Shown: positions 35,487 to 47,762, numbered from the stretch's first letter. The stretch is DNA of 64,000 bases from Sphingomonas sp. Leaf34 (GCF_001421805.1 NZ_LMLC01000005.1:464389-528388); one strand, 5' to 3'. Made by a program: numbers and translations. The notes: generated by a model not told the origin, from the letters alone.

Positions 35487-37112
35487 CTACTTCCGCTCGC
35501 CCGCCGTCTCGGCCCGCACCGACTTGAACTCGGAGCCATCGCGCCATTCCGGCCACGACCGGCTGTTCGCTAGCTTCGACCCGATCGTCTGGAACAGACC
35601 GACATCCTGCGCGGCGCCGCGCAGATCCCAGTCCGCCCCCCAGGCGTCGCACGTCTGATGGTAGCATTTCATATAGCCGTCGAGCCAAGCCTGCCCCGCA
35701 GTCCGCCCGCCCGTCACCAGATCGGGCGCACCGCTGATCGCCATCAGCAGCAGCGTCGGCACGCCGCGGCGCGCGACCGAGAAATGATCGGCGCGGTAGA
35801 ACAGCCCGCGTTCGGGAAGCGCTTCGGGGGTTACCGCGCGGCCCTGCGCCTTGGCGGCATCGCCCAGCATGTCCTCGAGGCTGTTCTGGCCTGCGCCGAC
35901 GAGCATGACGTCCTTTGCGGGACCCGCGGTCTGGAGGATGTCGAGCGTCAGGTTGGCGACCGTCTTCGCGGCGGGATAGACCGGGTTCACCGCATAGGTT
36001 TCGGAGCCGAGCAACCCGCGCTCCTCGCCGCTCCAGAGCGCGAAGACGAGACTGCGGTCGGTCCGCGGTGCCTTGGCGAAGGTGCGCGCGAGTTCGAGCA
36101 CGCCCGCCACGCCCAGCCCATCGTCGTTGGCACCGGGCCGGATCGTGCGGCCCTGCGCATCGGGCGCGCCGATCCCGTAAGCATCCCAGTGCGCGCCGAA
36201 CATCACGACCTCGTCCGGGTGCTTGGTCCCGGGAAGCTTTGCCAGCACGTTGCGGCTCTCGGCGGTGTCGTGCTTGACCGGCAGGTCGGTAGTGAACGCC
36301 TGTTTCAGCGGTACCGGGCGGAAATCGCTGCGGCGGGCGGCCTTGCGCAAGCCTGCGAGGTCGAGGCCGGAGGCGGCGAACAGCCGAGTCGCGGCACCAC
36401 CCTCGAGCCAGCCCTGGAGCATCACCCGCGAGTCGGGATCCTTCCGCACGATGTCGTAATTCTCGCCCGCCGGCGCGGTGACGGTGTTCCAGCCATAGCC
36501 AGCTCCCGGCGTGTCGTGGACGATCAGTGCGGCGACGGCACCCCGTCTTGCCGCCTCCTCGTATTTGTACGTCCAGCGGCCGTAATAGGTCATCCGGCGA
36601 TCGCCGAACTTGCCCTTCGAATCGTCGCCCGCGATTGCCTCGAAATCGGGATCGTTGACGAGGAAGACCGCGACCTTGCCCTTGAGGTCGAGCCCCTTGA
36701 AGTCGTCCCAGCCGCGTTCGGGCGCGCTGACGCCGTAGCCGACGAACACCATCGGCGCGTTGGCGATGGCGACGCGGTCGACCCCGCGGACGGTGCTGAG
36801 ATAGACGTCGCGGCCCTGCACCAGCGGCGTGCCGCCCGCGCGGACGGTGCCGGTGCCCATCCGCGTGTGGACGAGCGGCACGGGCTGCGTCCAGCTGCCG
36901 TTCGGGCCGCCGGGCTGTGCCTTCATCGCCTTGAACTGCGCGATCAGCCAGTCGATCGTCTTGGTCTCCCCCGGCGTGCCGGGCGCGCGGCCCTCGAACG
37001 CGTCGGACGCGAGCGTCTTCACGTCTGCGGACAGGCGTTCGGGTGCCCCTTGCGCGACGGCAGGCGACGCCGTCAGCAGCGCTGCGGCGACGAACAGGCG
37101 GCGCGCGCTCAT
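35487..37112 (-). CDS. M28 family metallopeptidase with PA domain, secreted
   Basis: The 541-residue protein has a signal peptide (to about AVAQG, residue 22), a protease-associated insert (about 110-250) and an M28 zinc peptidase domain (about 280-480). Metal and catalytic motifs are GAHWDAYG (His, Asp), PGANDDGLGVAG, WSGEERGLLGS (Glu-Glu) and RADHFS. It is probably a periplasmic aminopeptidase. The start overlaps the stop of the MAPEG gene by 4 bp (ATGA), so the two are coupled. Confidence 0.92.
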   Translation of the reverse strand: MSARRLFVAAALLTASPAVAQGAPERLSADVKTLASDAFEGRAPGTPGETKTIDWLIAQFKAMKAQPGGPNGSWTQPVPLVHTRMGTGTVRAGGTPLVQGRDVYLSTVRGVDRVAIANAPMVFVGYGVSAPERGWDDFKGLDLKGKVAVFLVNDPDFEAIAGDDSKGKFGDRRMTYYGRWTYKYEEAARRGAVAALIVHDTPGAGYGWNTVTAPAGENYDIVRKDPDSRVMLQGWLEGGAATRLFAASGLDLAGLRKAARRSDFRPVPLKQAFTTDLPVKHDTAESRNVLAKLPGTKHPDEVVMFGAHWDAYGIGAPDAQGRTIRPGANDDGLGVAGVLELARTFAKAPRTDRSLVFALWSGEERGLLGSETYAVNPVYPAAKTVANLTLDILQTAGPAKDVMLVGAGQNSLEDMLGDAAKAQGRAVTPEALPERGLFYRADHFSVARRGVPTLLLMAISGAPDLVTGGRTAGQAWLDGYMKCYHQTCDAWGADWDLRGAAQDVGLFQTIGSKLANSRSWPEWRDGSEFKSVRAETAGERK

Positions 37113-37552
37113 GCGCGGCCACCCGACGGCACGACCTGGAAGGTCGTGGCAGCCGGCACCGTGTTGGCCTGATAGGCGATCGTCAGCGCCCAGCCGGCGA
37201 GCAGCGCCATCAGCGCCCAGGTCGCCAGCGCCCCGCCTGCGCGCGGTACGCTCGACGTCGGCCGGTCCATCCCGAACGCGTGCGCGACGCGGGCGATCAC
37301 GAACACCGCGCCGGCAATCCACAACCACAGCGTCGACCCACCCGCCAGTTCGATCAGCCCGAGCAGGATCAGGATGAACGGCGCATATTCGGTGAAGTTC
37401 GCATGCGCGCGCATCCGGCCCTGCAACAGCGCATCGCCGTTGTCGCCGATCAGGACGTTCCCCTTCACGCGCATCGGCACGATTCGGAACGCGAGCCATA
37501 GATTGACGACGGCAGCAGCCGCTGCGATCGTCAGCGTCACGGGTAATATCAC
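37109..37552 (-). CDS. MAPEG family membrane protein
   Basis: The 147-residue protein has four hydrophobic segments and the MAPEG pattern: GDNGDALLQGRMRAHANFTEYAPF (Arg, Asn and Glu conserved) and later RVAHAFGM. MAPEG proteins include glutathione-linked enzymes; the bacterial function here is unknown. I choose GTG at 37552, which has GAGGGG eight bases before; the frame continues to 37603 but without a ribosome site. It is first in a unit with the M28 peptidase. Confidence 0.85.
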   Translation of the reverse strand: MILPVTLTIAAAAAVVNLWLAFRIVPMRVKGNVLIGDNGDALLQGRMRAHANFTEYAPFILILLGLIELAGGSTLWLWIAGAVFVIARVAHAFGMDRPTSSVPRAGGALATWALMALLAGWALTIAYQANTVPAATTFQVVPSGGRA

Positions 37553-37605
37553 GGCGTTGCCCCTCGTTTGATGTCGCACCAGCTCCTGCCACCCGCGACC
37601 CATGG

Positions 37606-37654
37606 TTGCAACGCGAGGGCCAATGCTTGCAACGCGGCACGAAATCGCTATAGC
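37606..37654 (+). promoter_or_regulatory. Possible rpmF promoter with a direct repeat
   Basis: TTGCAA (37627) and TATAGC (37649) spaced by 16 bp resemble a sigma-70 promoter. TTGCAACGCG occurs twice, at 37606 and 37627, 21 bp apart, so the second copy covers the -35 box. The rpmF start is about 120 bp downstream. This is suggestive only. Confidence 0.35.
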
Positions 37655-37777
37655 GCCACGCTTCGCGAGCGTCAGGCCGCATGGGTTGCTTCAGGCGGCC
37701 GGCATTCATGTCGGTTGCCGAGTTCCGTGTCCGGGCGTACTCAGAGCCCCGACCTTTAGATTGAACAAGGTGCCGAA

Positions 37778-37957
37778 ATGGCCGTCCCCAAAAGAAAAAC
37801 CTCGCCCTCCAAGCGCGGCATGCGCCGTGGCCACGACTCGCTCACGATCGCGTCGTTCCAGGAATGCCCCAATTGTGGCGAACTGAAGCGTCCGCACAAC
37901 CTGTGTGGTTCGTGCGGCCACTATAACGGTCGTGAAATCCTCTCGATCGAGGGCTGA
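37778..37957 (+). CDS. rpmF: Large-subunit ribosomal protein L32
   Basis: The 59-residue protein begins [20 protein letters not shown] and keeps the zinc-ribbon cysteines in [19 protein letters not shown] (two C-x-x-C pairs), as in L32. It is the first gene of the conserved rpmF-plsX-fabH-ihfA-merR cluster, linking ribosome and membrane lipid synthesis. plsX follows after 41 bp. Confidence 0.97.
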   Translation: MAVPKRKTSPSKRGMRRGHDSLTIASFQECPNCGELKRPHNLCGSCGHYNGREILSIEG

Positions 37958-37998
37958 GGCTTCCGTCCGGAACCTCTAACTTGAACGAAGGATTGACG

Positions 37999-39027
37999 AT
38001 GCCCGACAGCGGCTGGATCGCGGTCGATGCGATGGGTGGCGACGACGGGCTGGCAGTGATGCTTGCCGGTGTCGCTCGCGCGCGTCATCAATTCGAGGTC
38101 ATGCGTTTCCTGCTGGTCGGAGACGAAGCTGCGATTCGCGAGGGGCTGAAGGCGCATCCGAACCTGTCGCAGCATTCGGAGATCGTCCACGCGCCGGAAG
38201 TCGTCGGGTCGAGCGAAAAGCCGACCCAGGCGATCCGACGTGCCAAGAAGACCTCGATGGGCATCGCGATCGACCTGGTCAAACAGGGTCGCGCCGCCGC
38301 CGCGGTGTCGTCGGGTAACACCGGTGCGCTGATGGCGATGGCGAAGCTGTCGCTCCGGATGCTGCCCGGGATCGACCGGCCGGCACTCGCGGCGCGCCTG
38401 CCGACTCTGGGCGACACCGACATGGTGATGCTCGACCTCGGCGCGAACACCGAGTGCGATGCGCGCAACCTCGTCCAGTTCGCGATCATGGGCGCGGCCT
38501 ATGCGCGCACTGCGCTCGACATTCCACACCCCCGCGTCGCGCTGCTGAACATCGGCAGCGAGGACATGAAGGGCACCGACGAGATTCGCGATGCCGCAGC
38601 CCAGCTGCGCGCGACTCCGGCGGTGGATATGCAGTTCAACGGCTTTATCGAAGGCGACCGGTTGTCGCGCGGCGAGGTCGACGTGGTCGTGTGCGACGGC
38701 TTTTCGGGCAACATCGCGCTGAAGACCGCCGAGGGCACCGCGCGATTCGTCGCCGACCTGCTCAAGCGCGCGTTCCGCAGTTCGGTGCGCTCGAAGCTTG
38801 GCTTCCTGATTTCGAAGCCCGCGACGGAATTGCTGCGCGATCACCTCGATCCCAACAATCACAACGGCGCGGTCTTTCTCGGCCTCAACGGCATCGTCGT
38901 GAAGAGCCATGGCGGCGCCACCGATCGCGGCGTCGCGACTGCGATCGGCAATGCCGCCAAGATGGTCCGCAACGATCTGATCCGGCGCATCGCCGACGAT
39001 CTCGGCAATGTGGAGAAGGCGGCATGA
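37999..39027 (+). CDS. plsX: Phosphate acyltransferase PlsX
   Basis: The 342-residue protein has the PlsX signatures: [10 protein letters not shown] (about 7-16), [41 protein letters not shown] and [11 protein letters not shown]. It turns acyl-ACP into acyl-phosphate, the donor for glycerolipid synthesis. The ATG at 37999 follows GAAGGA. The stop overlaps the fabH start (ATGA), so translation is coupled. Confidence 0.97.
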   Translation: MPDSGWIAVDAMGGDDGLAVMLAGVARARHQFEVMRFLLVGDEAAIREGLKAHPNLSQHSEIVHAPEVVGSSEKPTQAIRRAKKTSMGIAIDLVKQGRAAAAVSSGNTGALMAMAKLSLRMLPGIDRPALAARLPTLGDTDMVMLDLGANTECDARNLVQFAIMGAAYARTALDIPHPRVALLNIGSEDMKGTDEIRDAAAQLRATPAVDMQFNGFIEGDRLSRGEVDVVVCDGFSGNIALKTAEGTARFVADLLKRAFRSSVRSKLGFLISKPATELLRDHLDPNNHNGAVFLGLNGIVVKSHGGATDRGVATAIGNAAKMVRNDLIRRIADDLGNVEKAA

Positions 39028-39992
39028 TCCGTTCGGTCGTCATCGGCACGGGCTCCGCCCTGCCCGCCCACCGGGTCTCGAACGCCGAGCTCGCGGAGAC
39101 CGTCGATACCAGCGACGATTGGATCGTCGAGCGCACCGGCATCCGCTTTCGCCACATCGCCGGCGAAGGCGAGACGACCGCGACGCTGGCGGCCGACGCG
39201 TGCAAGGCCGCGTTGGCGGCCGCCGGGATCGACGCGCAGAGCATCGACCTGATCGTGCTCGCCACCGCGACTCCCGACCAGACGTTTCCATCGAGCGCCA
39301 CCAAGGTGCAGGCGATGCTCGGTATCGACGACTGCGTCGCGTTCGACGTGGCCGCGGTCTGCTCGGGCTTCCTCTACGCGGTCCAGGTCGTCGACAGCAT
39401 GATCCGCAGCAACGTCGCCAAGCGCGCGCTAGTGATCGGTGCGGAGACGTTCAGCCGCATCCTCGACTGGGAAGACCGGACGACGTGCGTTTTGTTCGGT
39501 GACGGCGCCGGCGCGATCGTGCTGGAGGCGCAGGACACGGCCGACGAGGGCGGGCGCGGTATCTTGACGACCAAGCTGCACGCCGATGGGCGGCACAACG
39601 AGCTTCTGTACGTCGATGGCGGCGTCTCGACGACCGGCACCGTCGGCAAGCTGCGCATGAAGGGCCGCGAGGTCTTCCGCCATGCGGTGACGAACCTGGC
39701 GTCGGTAATGACCGAGTCGCTGGCGATGGCCGGGCTCGACGCGGACCAGGTCGACTGGGTCGTGCCGCATCAGGCGAACGCCCGGATCCTCGATGCGACC
39801 GCGCGCAAACTGGGCCTCGCACCCGCCAAGGTCGTCGTCACCGTCGACCAGCATGCCAACACCTCGGCGGCCTCGGTGCCGCTCGCGCTCGATGTCGCGG
39901 TCCGCGACGGGCGCATCCAGCAGGGACAGATCGTCATCCTCGAAGCGATGGGTGGCGGCTTCACCTGGGGCGCCGCGGTTATCCGCTTCTAA
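39024..39992 (+). CDS. fabH: 3-oxoacyl-ACP synthase III
   Basis: The 322-residue thiolase-fold enzyme has catalytic Cys113 ([10 protein letters not shown]), His249 (VPHQANARI) and Asn279 (QHANTSAAS). It condenses acetyl-CoA with malonyl-ACP to start fatty acid synthesis. Length and motifs are standard. It starts inside the plsX stop codon. ihfA follows after 94 bp, where a small AGAAC/GTTCT hairpin is seen. Confidence 0.97.
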   Translation: MIRSVVIGTGSALPAHRVSNAELAETVDTSDDWIVERTGIRFRHIAGEGETTATLAADACKAALAAAGIDAQSIDLIVLATATPDQTFPSSATKVQAMLGIDDCVAFDVAAVCSGFLYAVQVVDSMIRSNVAKRALVIGAETFSRILDWEDRTTCVLFGDGAGAIVLEAQDTADEGGRGILTTKLHADGRHNELLYVDGGVSTTGTVGKLRMKGREVFRHAVTNLASVMTESLAMAGLDADQVDWVVPHQANARILDATARKLGLAPAKVVVTVDQHANTSAASVPLALDVAVRDGRIQQGQIVILEAMGGGFTWGAAVIRF

Positions 39993-40086
39993 TCGTTTCC
40001 AAACATGCCGGGTCGCTTCTAGAACAAAAGTTCTTCCGCTCGCCTGCCCGCATGTGTAGGAGAAACGCCGGGTGTGGGAGCATGCA

Positions 40087-40386
40087 ATGACGATGACCGG
40101 TACTTTGACGCGGGCCGATCTGGCCGAATCCCTCCACCGCGAGGTGGGGCTGTCGCGTGCCGATTCCTCCAAGATCGTGGAACAGATTCTTGCCGAGATG
40201 TGCGGTGCACTGTCCGGCGGCGAGAACGTCAAGATCTCGGGATTCGGTACGTTCGTGCTTCGCGACAAGGGCGAGCGCGTGGGGCGCAACCCCAAGACCG
40301 GCATCGAGGTGCCGATCGCGCCGCGCCGCGTGCTGACGTTCCGGGCGAGCCAGATGATGCGTGAACGCATTGTCGGCGCCAACTGA
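40087..40386 (+). CDS. ihfA: Integration host factor subunit alpha
   Basis: The 99-residue protein has the HU/IHF fold sequence: [35 protein letters not shown] and [12 protein letters not shown] (the DNA-inserting Pro arm). IHF bends DNA, and its sites often help sigma-54 activators. The ATG at 40087 has GGGAG upstream; an earlier GTG at 40072 overlaps that site. The merR gene begins 6 bp after the stop. Confidence 0.95.
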   Translation: MTMTGTLTRADLAESLHREVGLSRADSSKIVEQILAEMCGALSGGENVKISGFGTFVLRDKGERVGRNPKTGIEVPIAPRRVLTFRASQMMRERIVGAN

Positions 40387-40392
40387 TCCAGC

Positions 40393-40797
40393 GTGCCTGA
40401 CGACGCCGATGCCGTCTCGATGAACGACGATACCCCGCCACCGACGACCAAGGCGGGGGCAGCGTTCCGGACGATCGGCGAGCTGTCGCGCGATACCGGT
40501 TTGCCGCAGCATATCCTGCGCTATTGGGAAACGCGCTTTCCCCAGCTCAAACCGCTGCAGCGCGCAGGCAACCGGCGCTATTACCGGCCCGAGGACGTCG
40601 CGCTGGTGCGGCGGATCGACCAGTATCTGAACCGTGAGGGCTATACCGTCCGCGGCGTGCAGCAGTTGCTGGCGGGCGAGAAGACCGCGCCGCCGGCAAT
40701 ACCCGGCCCCGCCGAGTTCGTCGCGCAGGCCGAGTCGCCGATGCCCGCGCTGCGCGCGATCCGCGACATGCTCGCCGAGGCGCTGGCCGCGGACTGA
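40393..40797 (+). CDS. MerR family transcriptional regulator
   Basis: The 134-residue protein has an N-terminal winged-helix of the MerR type: RTIGELSRDTGLPQHILRYWETRFPQLKP (residues about 26-54), then RRYYRPEDVALVRRIDQYL. The C-terminal part is short and has no metal-binding cysteines, so the effector is unknown. It follows ihfA by 6 bp, the usual alphaproteobacterial arrangement. The start may be GTG at 40393 or ATG at 40420. Confidence 0.9.
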   Translation: MPDDADAVSMNDDTPPPTTKAGAAFRTIGELSRDTGLPQHILRYWETRFPQLKPLQRAGNRRYYRPEDVALVRRIDQYLNREGYTVRGVQQLLAGEKTAPPAIPGPAEFVAQAESPMPALRAIRDMLAEALAAD

Positions 40798-40806
40798 CCC
40801 GGTCTC

Positions 40807-40901
40807 GTCATCCCCGCGCAGGCGGGGATCCATAGTGACTGACCGTAGCGATCAATCCACAGGCGTTTGAGCATCCGGGTCCCCGCCTCCGCGGGGATGA
40901 C
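40807..40901. repeat. Palindromic repeat, family D copy 1
   Basis: Inverted ends GTCATCCCCGCGCAGGCGGG and CCCGCCTCCGCGGGGATGAC enclose GATCCATAGTGACTGACCG. A close relative is at 43737. It lies between the convergent merR and prfC genes. Confidence 0.85.
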
Positions 40902-40923
40902 GATGGATGGCGGTTGCGGTCCC

Positions 40924-42492
<1,569 letters not shown>

Positions 42493-42676
42493 GGCGTGGA
42501 TCCGGGGAGCCGAGTCGGGGCTCGGAAGTTAAGGAAGTTCAGGCTACGTACCGCTCGGAATCCCCTCCCCGCGCGGGACGCGGCGGGAGCGGGAGGAGAA
42601 GGCTTGCAGCGATCATCGCGTGCTATTGGCAGATGCGGGGCGTGTAGGACAGAGGGGTCCTTGACCACACCGTCAT

Positions 42677-42796
42677 CCTCCCCCGCAAGGGGGAGGTGGC
42701 AGGCGCAGCCTGACGGAGGGGGCGGGAAGGGAAACGCTCGTTCCGTGTCCTCCCCCTCCGTCGCCTTCGGCGCCACCTCCCCCTGGCGGGGGAGGA
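42677..42796. repeat. Palindromic repeat, family B copy 4
   Basis: The ends are CCTCCCCCGCAAGGGGGAGG and inverse. The core includes TCGTTCCGTGTCC, the reverse orientation of the core in copies 1 and 3. It ends 10 bp before the epimerase stop. The remainder of the 314-bp gap (42493-42676), upstream of prfC, has no gene I can support. Confidence 0.85.
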
Positions 42797-42806
42797 TCGT
42801 TTCGGG

Positions 42807-43691
42807 TCAGCGCGCGGGTGGGACCAGCGTGACGCGGAGTGCGATCCGCTTCACGTCCCCCGGCGCCACCTCGAACACACCGGGCTTGTCGCGGAACTCG
42901 CCGGTATAGCCTTCGGGGTCGGCGATGCCGTGCCAGGGTTCGACGCAGACATAGGCGGCGCCGGGCTTGGTCCAGAGGCCGAGCTTGGGCGTGTCGGGAA
43001 AATCGATCCGCAGCTGCGGGCCGTGCTCGGCGCCATAGGTGACCGAGTCGGAGCGGACCGTGTCCCAGACCAGCGCGTCCTTCGCGAACAGGTCGTCGCG
43101 CAGGCGCAGCGTGCGGCCCTCCAGCGGCGAGGGACGCTCGCCCTCGGCGATCGTGCCGTCGTCGGCGATCATGCGCAGCGTGTCGGGCTCGTCGGCCGAG
43201 AAGACGATGCGGTGGTCGGCGCGATCCTGCCCGTAAGGCAGCGGCCAGGCGAAGGCGGGGTGGAAGCCGAAGCTCGCCGGGAGGGCTTGCGCGGCGGGGT
43301 TGGTGATCGCGACGTCGATGGCGAGCGTCGCGTCGGCCAGGACGAAGGTGATCGTCAGCGCGAAGTCGAATGGATAGACCGCGCGCGTCTCGGGCGTGGC
43401 CTCGAGCGTGAAGGCGACCGATCCGGGCTGCTGTTCGGACACGGCGAACGCCATGCGGCGCGCGAAGCCGTGCTGCTTCATCGGGTATTCGGTGCCGTCG
43501 ATGCGGATCGTGTCGCGGTAGGGGCGACCGACGACGGGGAAGAGGATCGGCGCGTGGCCGGTCCAGAAAGCCGGGTCGGCATCGGTCATGAGCTCGCGGC
43601 CGGCCGCGTCCTTGAGCGAGGTGAGTTCGGCGCCGAGCGGGTTGATCTGCGCGGTCAGGTGGTCGTTGGCGATCGTGATGAGGTCGGTCAT
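42807..43691 (-). CDS. Aldose 1-epimerase family protein
   Basis: The 294-residue protein fits the galactose mutarotase-like fold (LacX/YeaD-like group): INPLGAELTSLKDAAGRELMTD, LFPVVGRPYRD, KQHGFARRM (His), FGFHPAFAWPL (His) and VCVEPWHGIAD (Glu). It likely interconverts anomers of a sugar or sugar phosphate. It lies between repeats, alone on its strand before pheT. Confidence 0.9.
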   Translation of the reverse strand: MTDLITIANDHLTAQINPLGAELTSLKDAAGRELMTDADPAFWTGHAPILFPVVGRPYRDTIRIDGTEYPMKQHGFARRMAFAVSEQQPGSVAFTLEATPETRAVYPFDFALTITFVLADATLAIDVAITNPAAQALPASFGFHPAFAWPLPYGQDRADHRIVFSADEPDTLRMIADDGTIAEGERPSPLEGRTLRLRDDLFAKDALVWDTVRSDSVTYGAEHGPQLRIDFPDTPKLGLWTKPGAAYVCVEPWHGIADPEGYTGEFRDKPGVFEVAPGDVKRIALRVTLVPPAR

Positions 43692-43736
43692 GTCTGTACT
43701 CCGCTACGGTCGGCCATTTTGTACGCTACGCCGCGC

Positions 43737-43829
43737 GTCATCCCCGCGGAGGCGGGGATCCAGAGTGGCAGCGCTCCCGATAGAAGCGCTTGGTCAGCCA
43801 GTATGGATCCCCGCCTTCGCGGGGATGAC
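43737..43829. repeat. Palindromic repeat, family D copy 2
   Basis: Inverted ends GTCATCCCCGCGGAGGCGGG and CCCGCCTTCGCGGGGATGAC enclose GATCCAGAGTGGCAGCG and its partial inverse. It is 18 bp from the pheT stop codon and fills the gap to the epimerase gene. Confidence 0.85.
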
Positions 43830-43847
43830 GAAGGGTGTTGGGGAGCG

Positions 43848-46262
43848 TTACGCGCGTAGGCTCGCGCCTTGTTTCGTCGCCGCGGCGACGACCTTGTCGG
43901 CCACCGCCTTGATCTCCTCGTCGGTGAAGCTCTTGGCGGTGGGTTGCAGGACGATCTCGACCGCGACCGACTTGTGGCCGTCCTCGACGCCCTCCCCGGT
44001 GAACACGTCGAACACGCGCGCCGAGACGATCGCAGCCTTGTCGGCGCCCTTGACCGCGCGGACCAGCGTGTCCGTGGCGAGCGCCGCCGGCACGAGGAAC
44101 GCGAAGTCGCGGCGGACCGCCTGGAGCGCGGGCGGCGTGTAGGCGGGGCGGGCGAAACCTGAGGCGCGCTTGGGTGGGATCGCGTCGAGATAGACTTCGA
44201 CGGCCGCGACCGCGCCGTCGAGGTCGAACGCTTTCAGGACCAGCGGGTGGAGCATGCCGAAGCTTGCCAGCACGGTCTTCGGCCCGAGGCGCAACGTGCC
44301 AGACTGACCGGGATGCCAAGCATCACCCGCCTCCCCCATCACTTGCAGATTGTCGGCAGGTGCGCCCGAGGCGGCGAGGAGGGCGATCGCCTCGGCCTTC
44401 GCATCATAGGCGTCGAAGCTCGCGGCCTTGCCGTCGCGCCAGCCGCGCGGGCGGCGGTCGCCGGCCAGCACCACGCCGAGCGTCGCGCGTTCGGCCTCGG
44501 CGAGGTAGCGGCGGCCGATCTCGAACAGGCGGACGCTTTGCTGGCCGCGCTTGAGGTTGCGTGCCGTGGCGGCGAGCAGGCCGGGGAGCAGCGAGGGGCG
44601 CATGACCTTCAGGTCTTCGCTGATCGGGTTGGCGAGCGTCCACGCGCCGCCGCCGAACGGTGCGGCTTCGGCCTCCGAGAGGAAGCTCCACGTCACTGCT
44701 TCGTCGAGCCCGCGGGCTGCGGCGGCGCGGCGTGCCCGGCGTTCGAGCTTCTGTTCGGGCGTGGCGGTGGGCTTGGCGACGCCGGGTAGGCGCGGCAGCG
44801 GGGTCGAGGGGATATTGTCGATGCCTTCGATCCGGACGACTTCCTCGACGAGGTCGGCGGGGCCGTCGACGTCGCGGCGCCACGTGGGGACCGTCACCGG
44901 CCATTTGCCCTCGATCGTCGAGAACAGCGCGTCGCTGAACGCATCAGCGGACTTGATCGCGCCGATCGTGAAGCCGAGCGACAGGAGCGTGCGCGCCTGG
45001 CGTTCGGGGGCGACGTGGAGGCCGCCCAGGTCTGCGCTGAGGCGGGGGTCGTAGTGGATCACGCGGGGCTCTACCGGTGCTTCGCCCGAGCGCGTGACGG
45101 CGCTCGCGGTGCCGCCGCAGATGTGGAGCACGAGCGCGGTGGCGATCGCGAGGCCGTCGTCGAGGAACGCCGGATCGACGCCACGTTCGAAGCGGCTGCG
45201 CGCGTCGGAGGTGAGCGTGAGCTTCTGGCCGGTGCGCGCGATATGGTCGGGATCGAAATAAGCGCATTCGATCAGCACGTCGGTGGTGTCCGCGGAGACG
45301 CCCGAATGCTCGCCGCCCATGATGCCGCCGATATCGTGGACGGCGGTGTCATCGGCGATGACGGTCATGGTTTCGTCGAGGGTGTAGGTCTTGCCGTTGA
45401 GCGCGACGACCTGTTCGCCGTCCTTCGCTCTCCGCGCGACGAGGCCGCCCGACAGCTTGGCGCGGTCATAGACGTGCAGCGGGCGGCCGAGGTCGATCAT
45501 CAGATAGTTGGTGATGTCGACCAGCGCGGAAATCGGCTTCTGGCCGATCGCGAGCAGGCTGCGGCGCATCCAGTCGGGCGAGTCGCCGTTGGTCACGCCG
45601 GCGACGGTCTGCGCGAAGAAGGCGGGGCAGCCGGCGGTGTCCTCGGTGCGGACCGACGGGCCAGCGCCGTCGGTGACGATCGGATCGAAGATCAGTGGCG
45701 TGAGCGTGCCCATGCCGGCAGCGGCGAGGTCTCGCGCAATGCCGCGCACGCCCATGCAGTCCTGGCGGTTGGGCGTGATCGCGACGTCGATGACGGGATC
45801 GGTGAGCCCGGCATAGTCGGGGTACGGCGTGCCGATCGGCGCGTCCTCGGGCAGTTCGATGATGCCGTCATGGTCCTCGCCGAGCTCGAGTTCGCGCGTC
45901 GAGCACATCATGCCGTTCGATTCAACGCCGCGGATGCTCGCGAGCTTCAGCGTGACGTCGAGACCGGGGACGTACGCGCCCGGCGCACCGAACACGCCGA
46001 CCAGCCCGGCGCGCGCGTTGGGCGCGCCGCAGACGACCTGGAGCGGGCCGTCACCGGCGTCGACCGACAGGATCTGCAGTTTGTCGGCTTGCGGATGGCG
46101 TTCGGCGCTGAGCACCTTGGCGATGCGGAACGCGGCGAGCTTCTCGCCGGGATTCTCCACGCCTTCGACTTCGAGGCCGATGCGGGTCAGCGCGTCGACG
46201 ATCTGGTCGAGCGTGGCGGTGGTGTCGAGGTGCTGCTTGAGCCAGCTGAGCGTGAACTTCAT
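43848..46262 (-). CDS. pheT: Phenylalanine-tRNA ligase beta subunit
   Basis: The 804-residue protein has the PheT domains in order: N-terminal [15 protein letters not shown], tRNA-binding OB domain (about 40-150, [13 protein letters not shown]), the editing B3/B4 region, B5, the catalytic-like core ([11 protein letters not shown]) and the C-terminal anticodon-binding fold ([15 protein letters not shown]). It pairs with PheS as a tetramer to charge tRNA-Phe. Its ATG overlaps the pheS stop by 4 bp. Confidence 0.97.
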   Translation of the reverse strand: MKFTLSWLKQHLDTTATLDQIVDALTRIGLEVEGVENPGEKLAAFRIAKVLSAERHPQADKLQILSVDAGDGPLQVVCGAPNARAGLVGVFGAPGAYVPGLDVTLKLASIRGVESNGMMCSTRELELGEDHDGIIELPEDAPIGTPYPDYAGLTDPVIDVAITPNRQDCMGVRGIARDLAAAGMGTLTPLIFDPIVTDGAGPSVRTEDTAGCPAFFAQTVAGVTNGDSPDWMRRSLLAIGQKPISALVDITNYLMIDLGRPLHVYDRAKLSGGLVARRAKDGEQVVALNGKTYTLDETMTVIADDTAVHDIGGIMGGEHSGVSADTTDVLIECAYFDPDHIARTGQKLTLTSDARSRFERGVDPAFLDDGLAIATALVLHICGGTASAVTRSGEAPVEPRVIHYDPRLSADLGGLHVAPERQARTLLSLGFTIGAIKSADAFSDALFSTIEGKWPVTVPTWRRDVDGPADLVEEVVRIEGIDNIPSTPLPRLPGVAKPTATPEQKLERRARRAAAARGLDEAVTWSFLSEAEAAPFGGGAWTLANPISEDLKVMRPSLLPGLLAATARNLKRGQQSVRLFEIGRRYLAEAERATLGVVLAGDRRPRGWRDGKAASFDAYDAKAEAIALLAASGAPADNLQVMGEAGDAWHPGQSGTLRLGPKTVLASFGMLHPLVLKAFDLDGAVAAVEVYLDAIPPKRASGFARPAYTPPALQAVRRDFAFLVPAALATDTLVRAVKGADKAAIVSARVFDVFTGEGVEDGHKSVAVEIVLQPTAKSFTDEEIKAVADKVVAAATKQGASLRA

Positions 46263-47374
46263 GCGCCGACTCCTGCCGACAGAGTGGGGACGTCGAGGCT
46301 CGAGAAACCATAATGTTTCAGCCAGCGGATATCGCCGTCGAAGAACGGGCGGAGGTCGTCCATGCCGTATTTGAGCATCGCGAGCCGGTCGATCCCGCAG
46401 CCGAACGCGAAGCCCTGCCACTCGTCGGGATCGAGCCCGCACGCCTCGATCACTTTCCGATGGACCATGCCGCTGCCCAGAATTTCGAGCCAGCCATCGG
46501 GCTCCGCGCCGCCGACGACGCGCTTGCCCTTCACCAGCGTGTAGCCGACGTCGATCTCGACCGAGGGTTCGGTGAACGGGAAATAGCTCGGGCGCATCCG
46601 CAGCACGATGTCGTCGCGCTCGAAGAACGCTTTCACGAAGGTTTCGAGCGTCCACTTCAGGTGGCCGAGCGTGATGCCCTTGTCGATCACGAGGCCCTCG
46701 ACCTGGTGGAACATCGGCGTGTGCGTGGCGTCCGAGTCCGAGCGGTAGGTGCGGCCCGGCGCGATGATGCGGATCGGCGGCTTTTGGCTCAGCATCGTGC
46801 GGATCTGGACGGGCGAGGTGTGCGTGCGGAGCAGCGAGAAGGTCGTCTTCTCATCGGCGGTGCCCGCGGCCTTCGCGTCGATCCCCTGCTGGAGATAGAA
46901 GGTGTCGTGCATCGCGCGCGCCGGATGCGTCTCGGGGATGTTGAGCGCGGAGAAATTGTGCCAGTCGGTCTCGATCTCGGGCCCGGTCGCGACCGCGAAG
47001 CCGAGGTCGGCGAAGATCTCGGCGAGTTCGTCCATGACCTGGCTGACGGGATGGATCGTGCCGGGCGTGGGCGCGTCGGCGGGGAGCGTCATGTCCAGCG
47101 TTTCGCTGGCGAGGCGTGCGTCGAGCGCGGCGCGTTCGAGCGTCGCCTTGCGCTCGGCGATGCCGTTCGCCACGGCCTCACGGAGCCCCTGGATGAGCGG
47201 GCCCTGCACGAGGCGCTCGTCGGGGGTCATCTTGCCGAGCGTTTTCAGCAGCGCGGTGATCGTGCCCTGCTTGCCGAGCGCCTCGACCCGGCACGCCTCC
47301 AGCGCGTCGAGGCCGGATGCCGCGGCGATCGCCGTCAACATGTGTTCGCGCATCTGGTTCAGGTCTTGCGTCAC
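46259..47374 (-). CDS. pheS: Phenylalanine-tRNA ligase alpha subunit
   Basis: The 371-residue class II synthetase has a coiled-coil N-terminus (about 1-90) and the catalytic motifs [22 protein letters not shown] (motif 2 region), [12 protein letters not shown] and the [16 protein letters not shown] motif 3. The start is GTG at 47374, one base after the stop of the GIY-YIG gene (TGA-C-GTG), so ribosomes ending there could restart. It normally follows rplT; here one gene is set between. Confidence 0.96.
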   Translation of the reverse strand: MTQDLNQMREHMLTAIAAASGLDALEACRVEALGKQGTITALLKTLGKMTPDERLVQGPLIQGLREAVANGIAERKATLERAALDARLASETLDMTLPADAPTPGTIHPVSQVMDELAEIFADLGFAVATGPEIETDWHNFSALNIPETHPARAMHDTFYLQQGIDAKAAGTADEKTTFSLLRTHTSPVQIRTMLSQKPPIRIIAPGRTYRSDSDATHTPMFHQVEGLVIDKGITLGHLKWTLETFVKAFFERDDIVLRMRPSYFPFTEPSVEIDVGYTLVKGKRVVGGAEPDGWLEILGSGMVHRKVIEACGLDPDEWQGFAFGCGIDRLAMLKYGMDDLRPFFDGDIRWLKHYGFSSLDVPTLSAGVGA

Positions 47375-47375
47375 G

Positions 47376-47717
47376 TCATACTCCCAGGGCGGGTTCGGTC
47401 GGCAGATCGGGTAGGCGGGGCAGCCCCAGACCGATACCCAGATCGTCCCAATTTTCGTTGTGCGCTTCGATCAGTTCGATCTTCCACGCTCTTCGCCATT
47501 CCTTCAGCCGCTTCTCGCGAACGATCGCGGCCTCCATACTGTCGAACATCTCGTAATAGGCGAGACGTCTGATGCCGTACCGGCGAGTGAAGCCGGGGAT
47601 CAACCCCTCGCGGTGCTGAACCAGCCGCGCGAGCAAGTTTGAGGTGACACCGATGTAGAGCGTGCCGTAGCGGCGGGAGGCGAGGATGTAGACGCAGGGC
47701 TGAAAGGTTTCGCGCAT
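47376..47717 (-). CDS. GIY-YIG family nuclease-like protein
   Basis: The 113-residue protein has the GIY-YIG core: [21 protein letters not shown] (residues about 8-28), RLVQHREG and [20 protein letters not shown] with the catalytic Glu. It belongs to the small stand-alone group (YhbQ-like/COG2827), whose role is mostly unknown. The ATG at 47717 has GGGGGAGCAAG before it. It is inserted between rplT and pheS and runs right up to pheS with one base between. Confidence 0.9.
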   Translation of the reverse strand: MRETFQPCVYILASRRYGTLYIGVTSNLLARLVQHREGLIPGFTRRYGIRRLAYYEMFDSMEAAIVREKRLKEWRRAWKIELIEAHNENWDDLGIGLGLPRLPDLPTEPALGV

Positions 47718-47762
47718 TTCTTGCTCCCCCTTGATCGCCCTCCCCCCGGATCTTCTAAATCC

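Noticed and set aside
40018..40034. GAAC-AAAA-GTTC hairpin between fabH and ihfA as a LexA box
   Set aside because: The spacing fits the Gram-positive form; alphaproteobacterial LexA uses GTTC-N7-GTTC. With no SOS gene next to it, I treat it as a small hairpin only.
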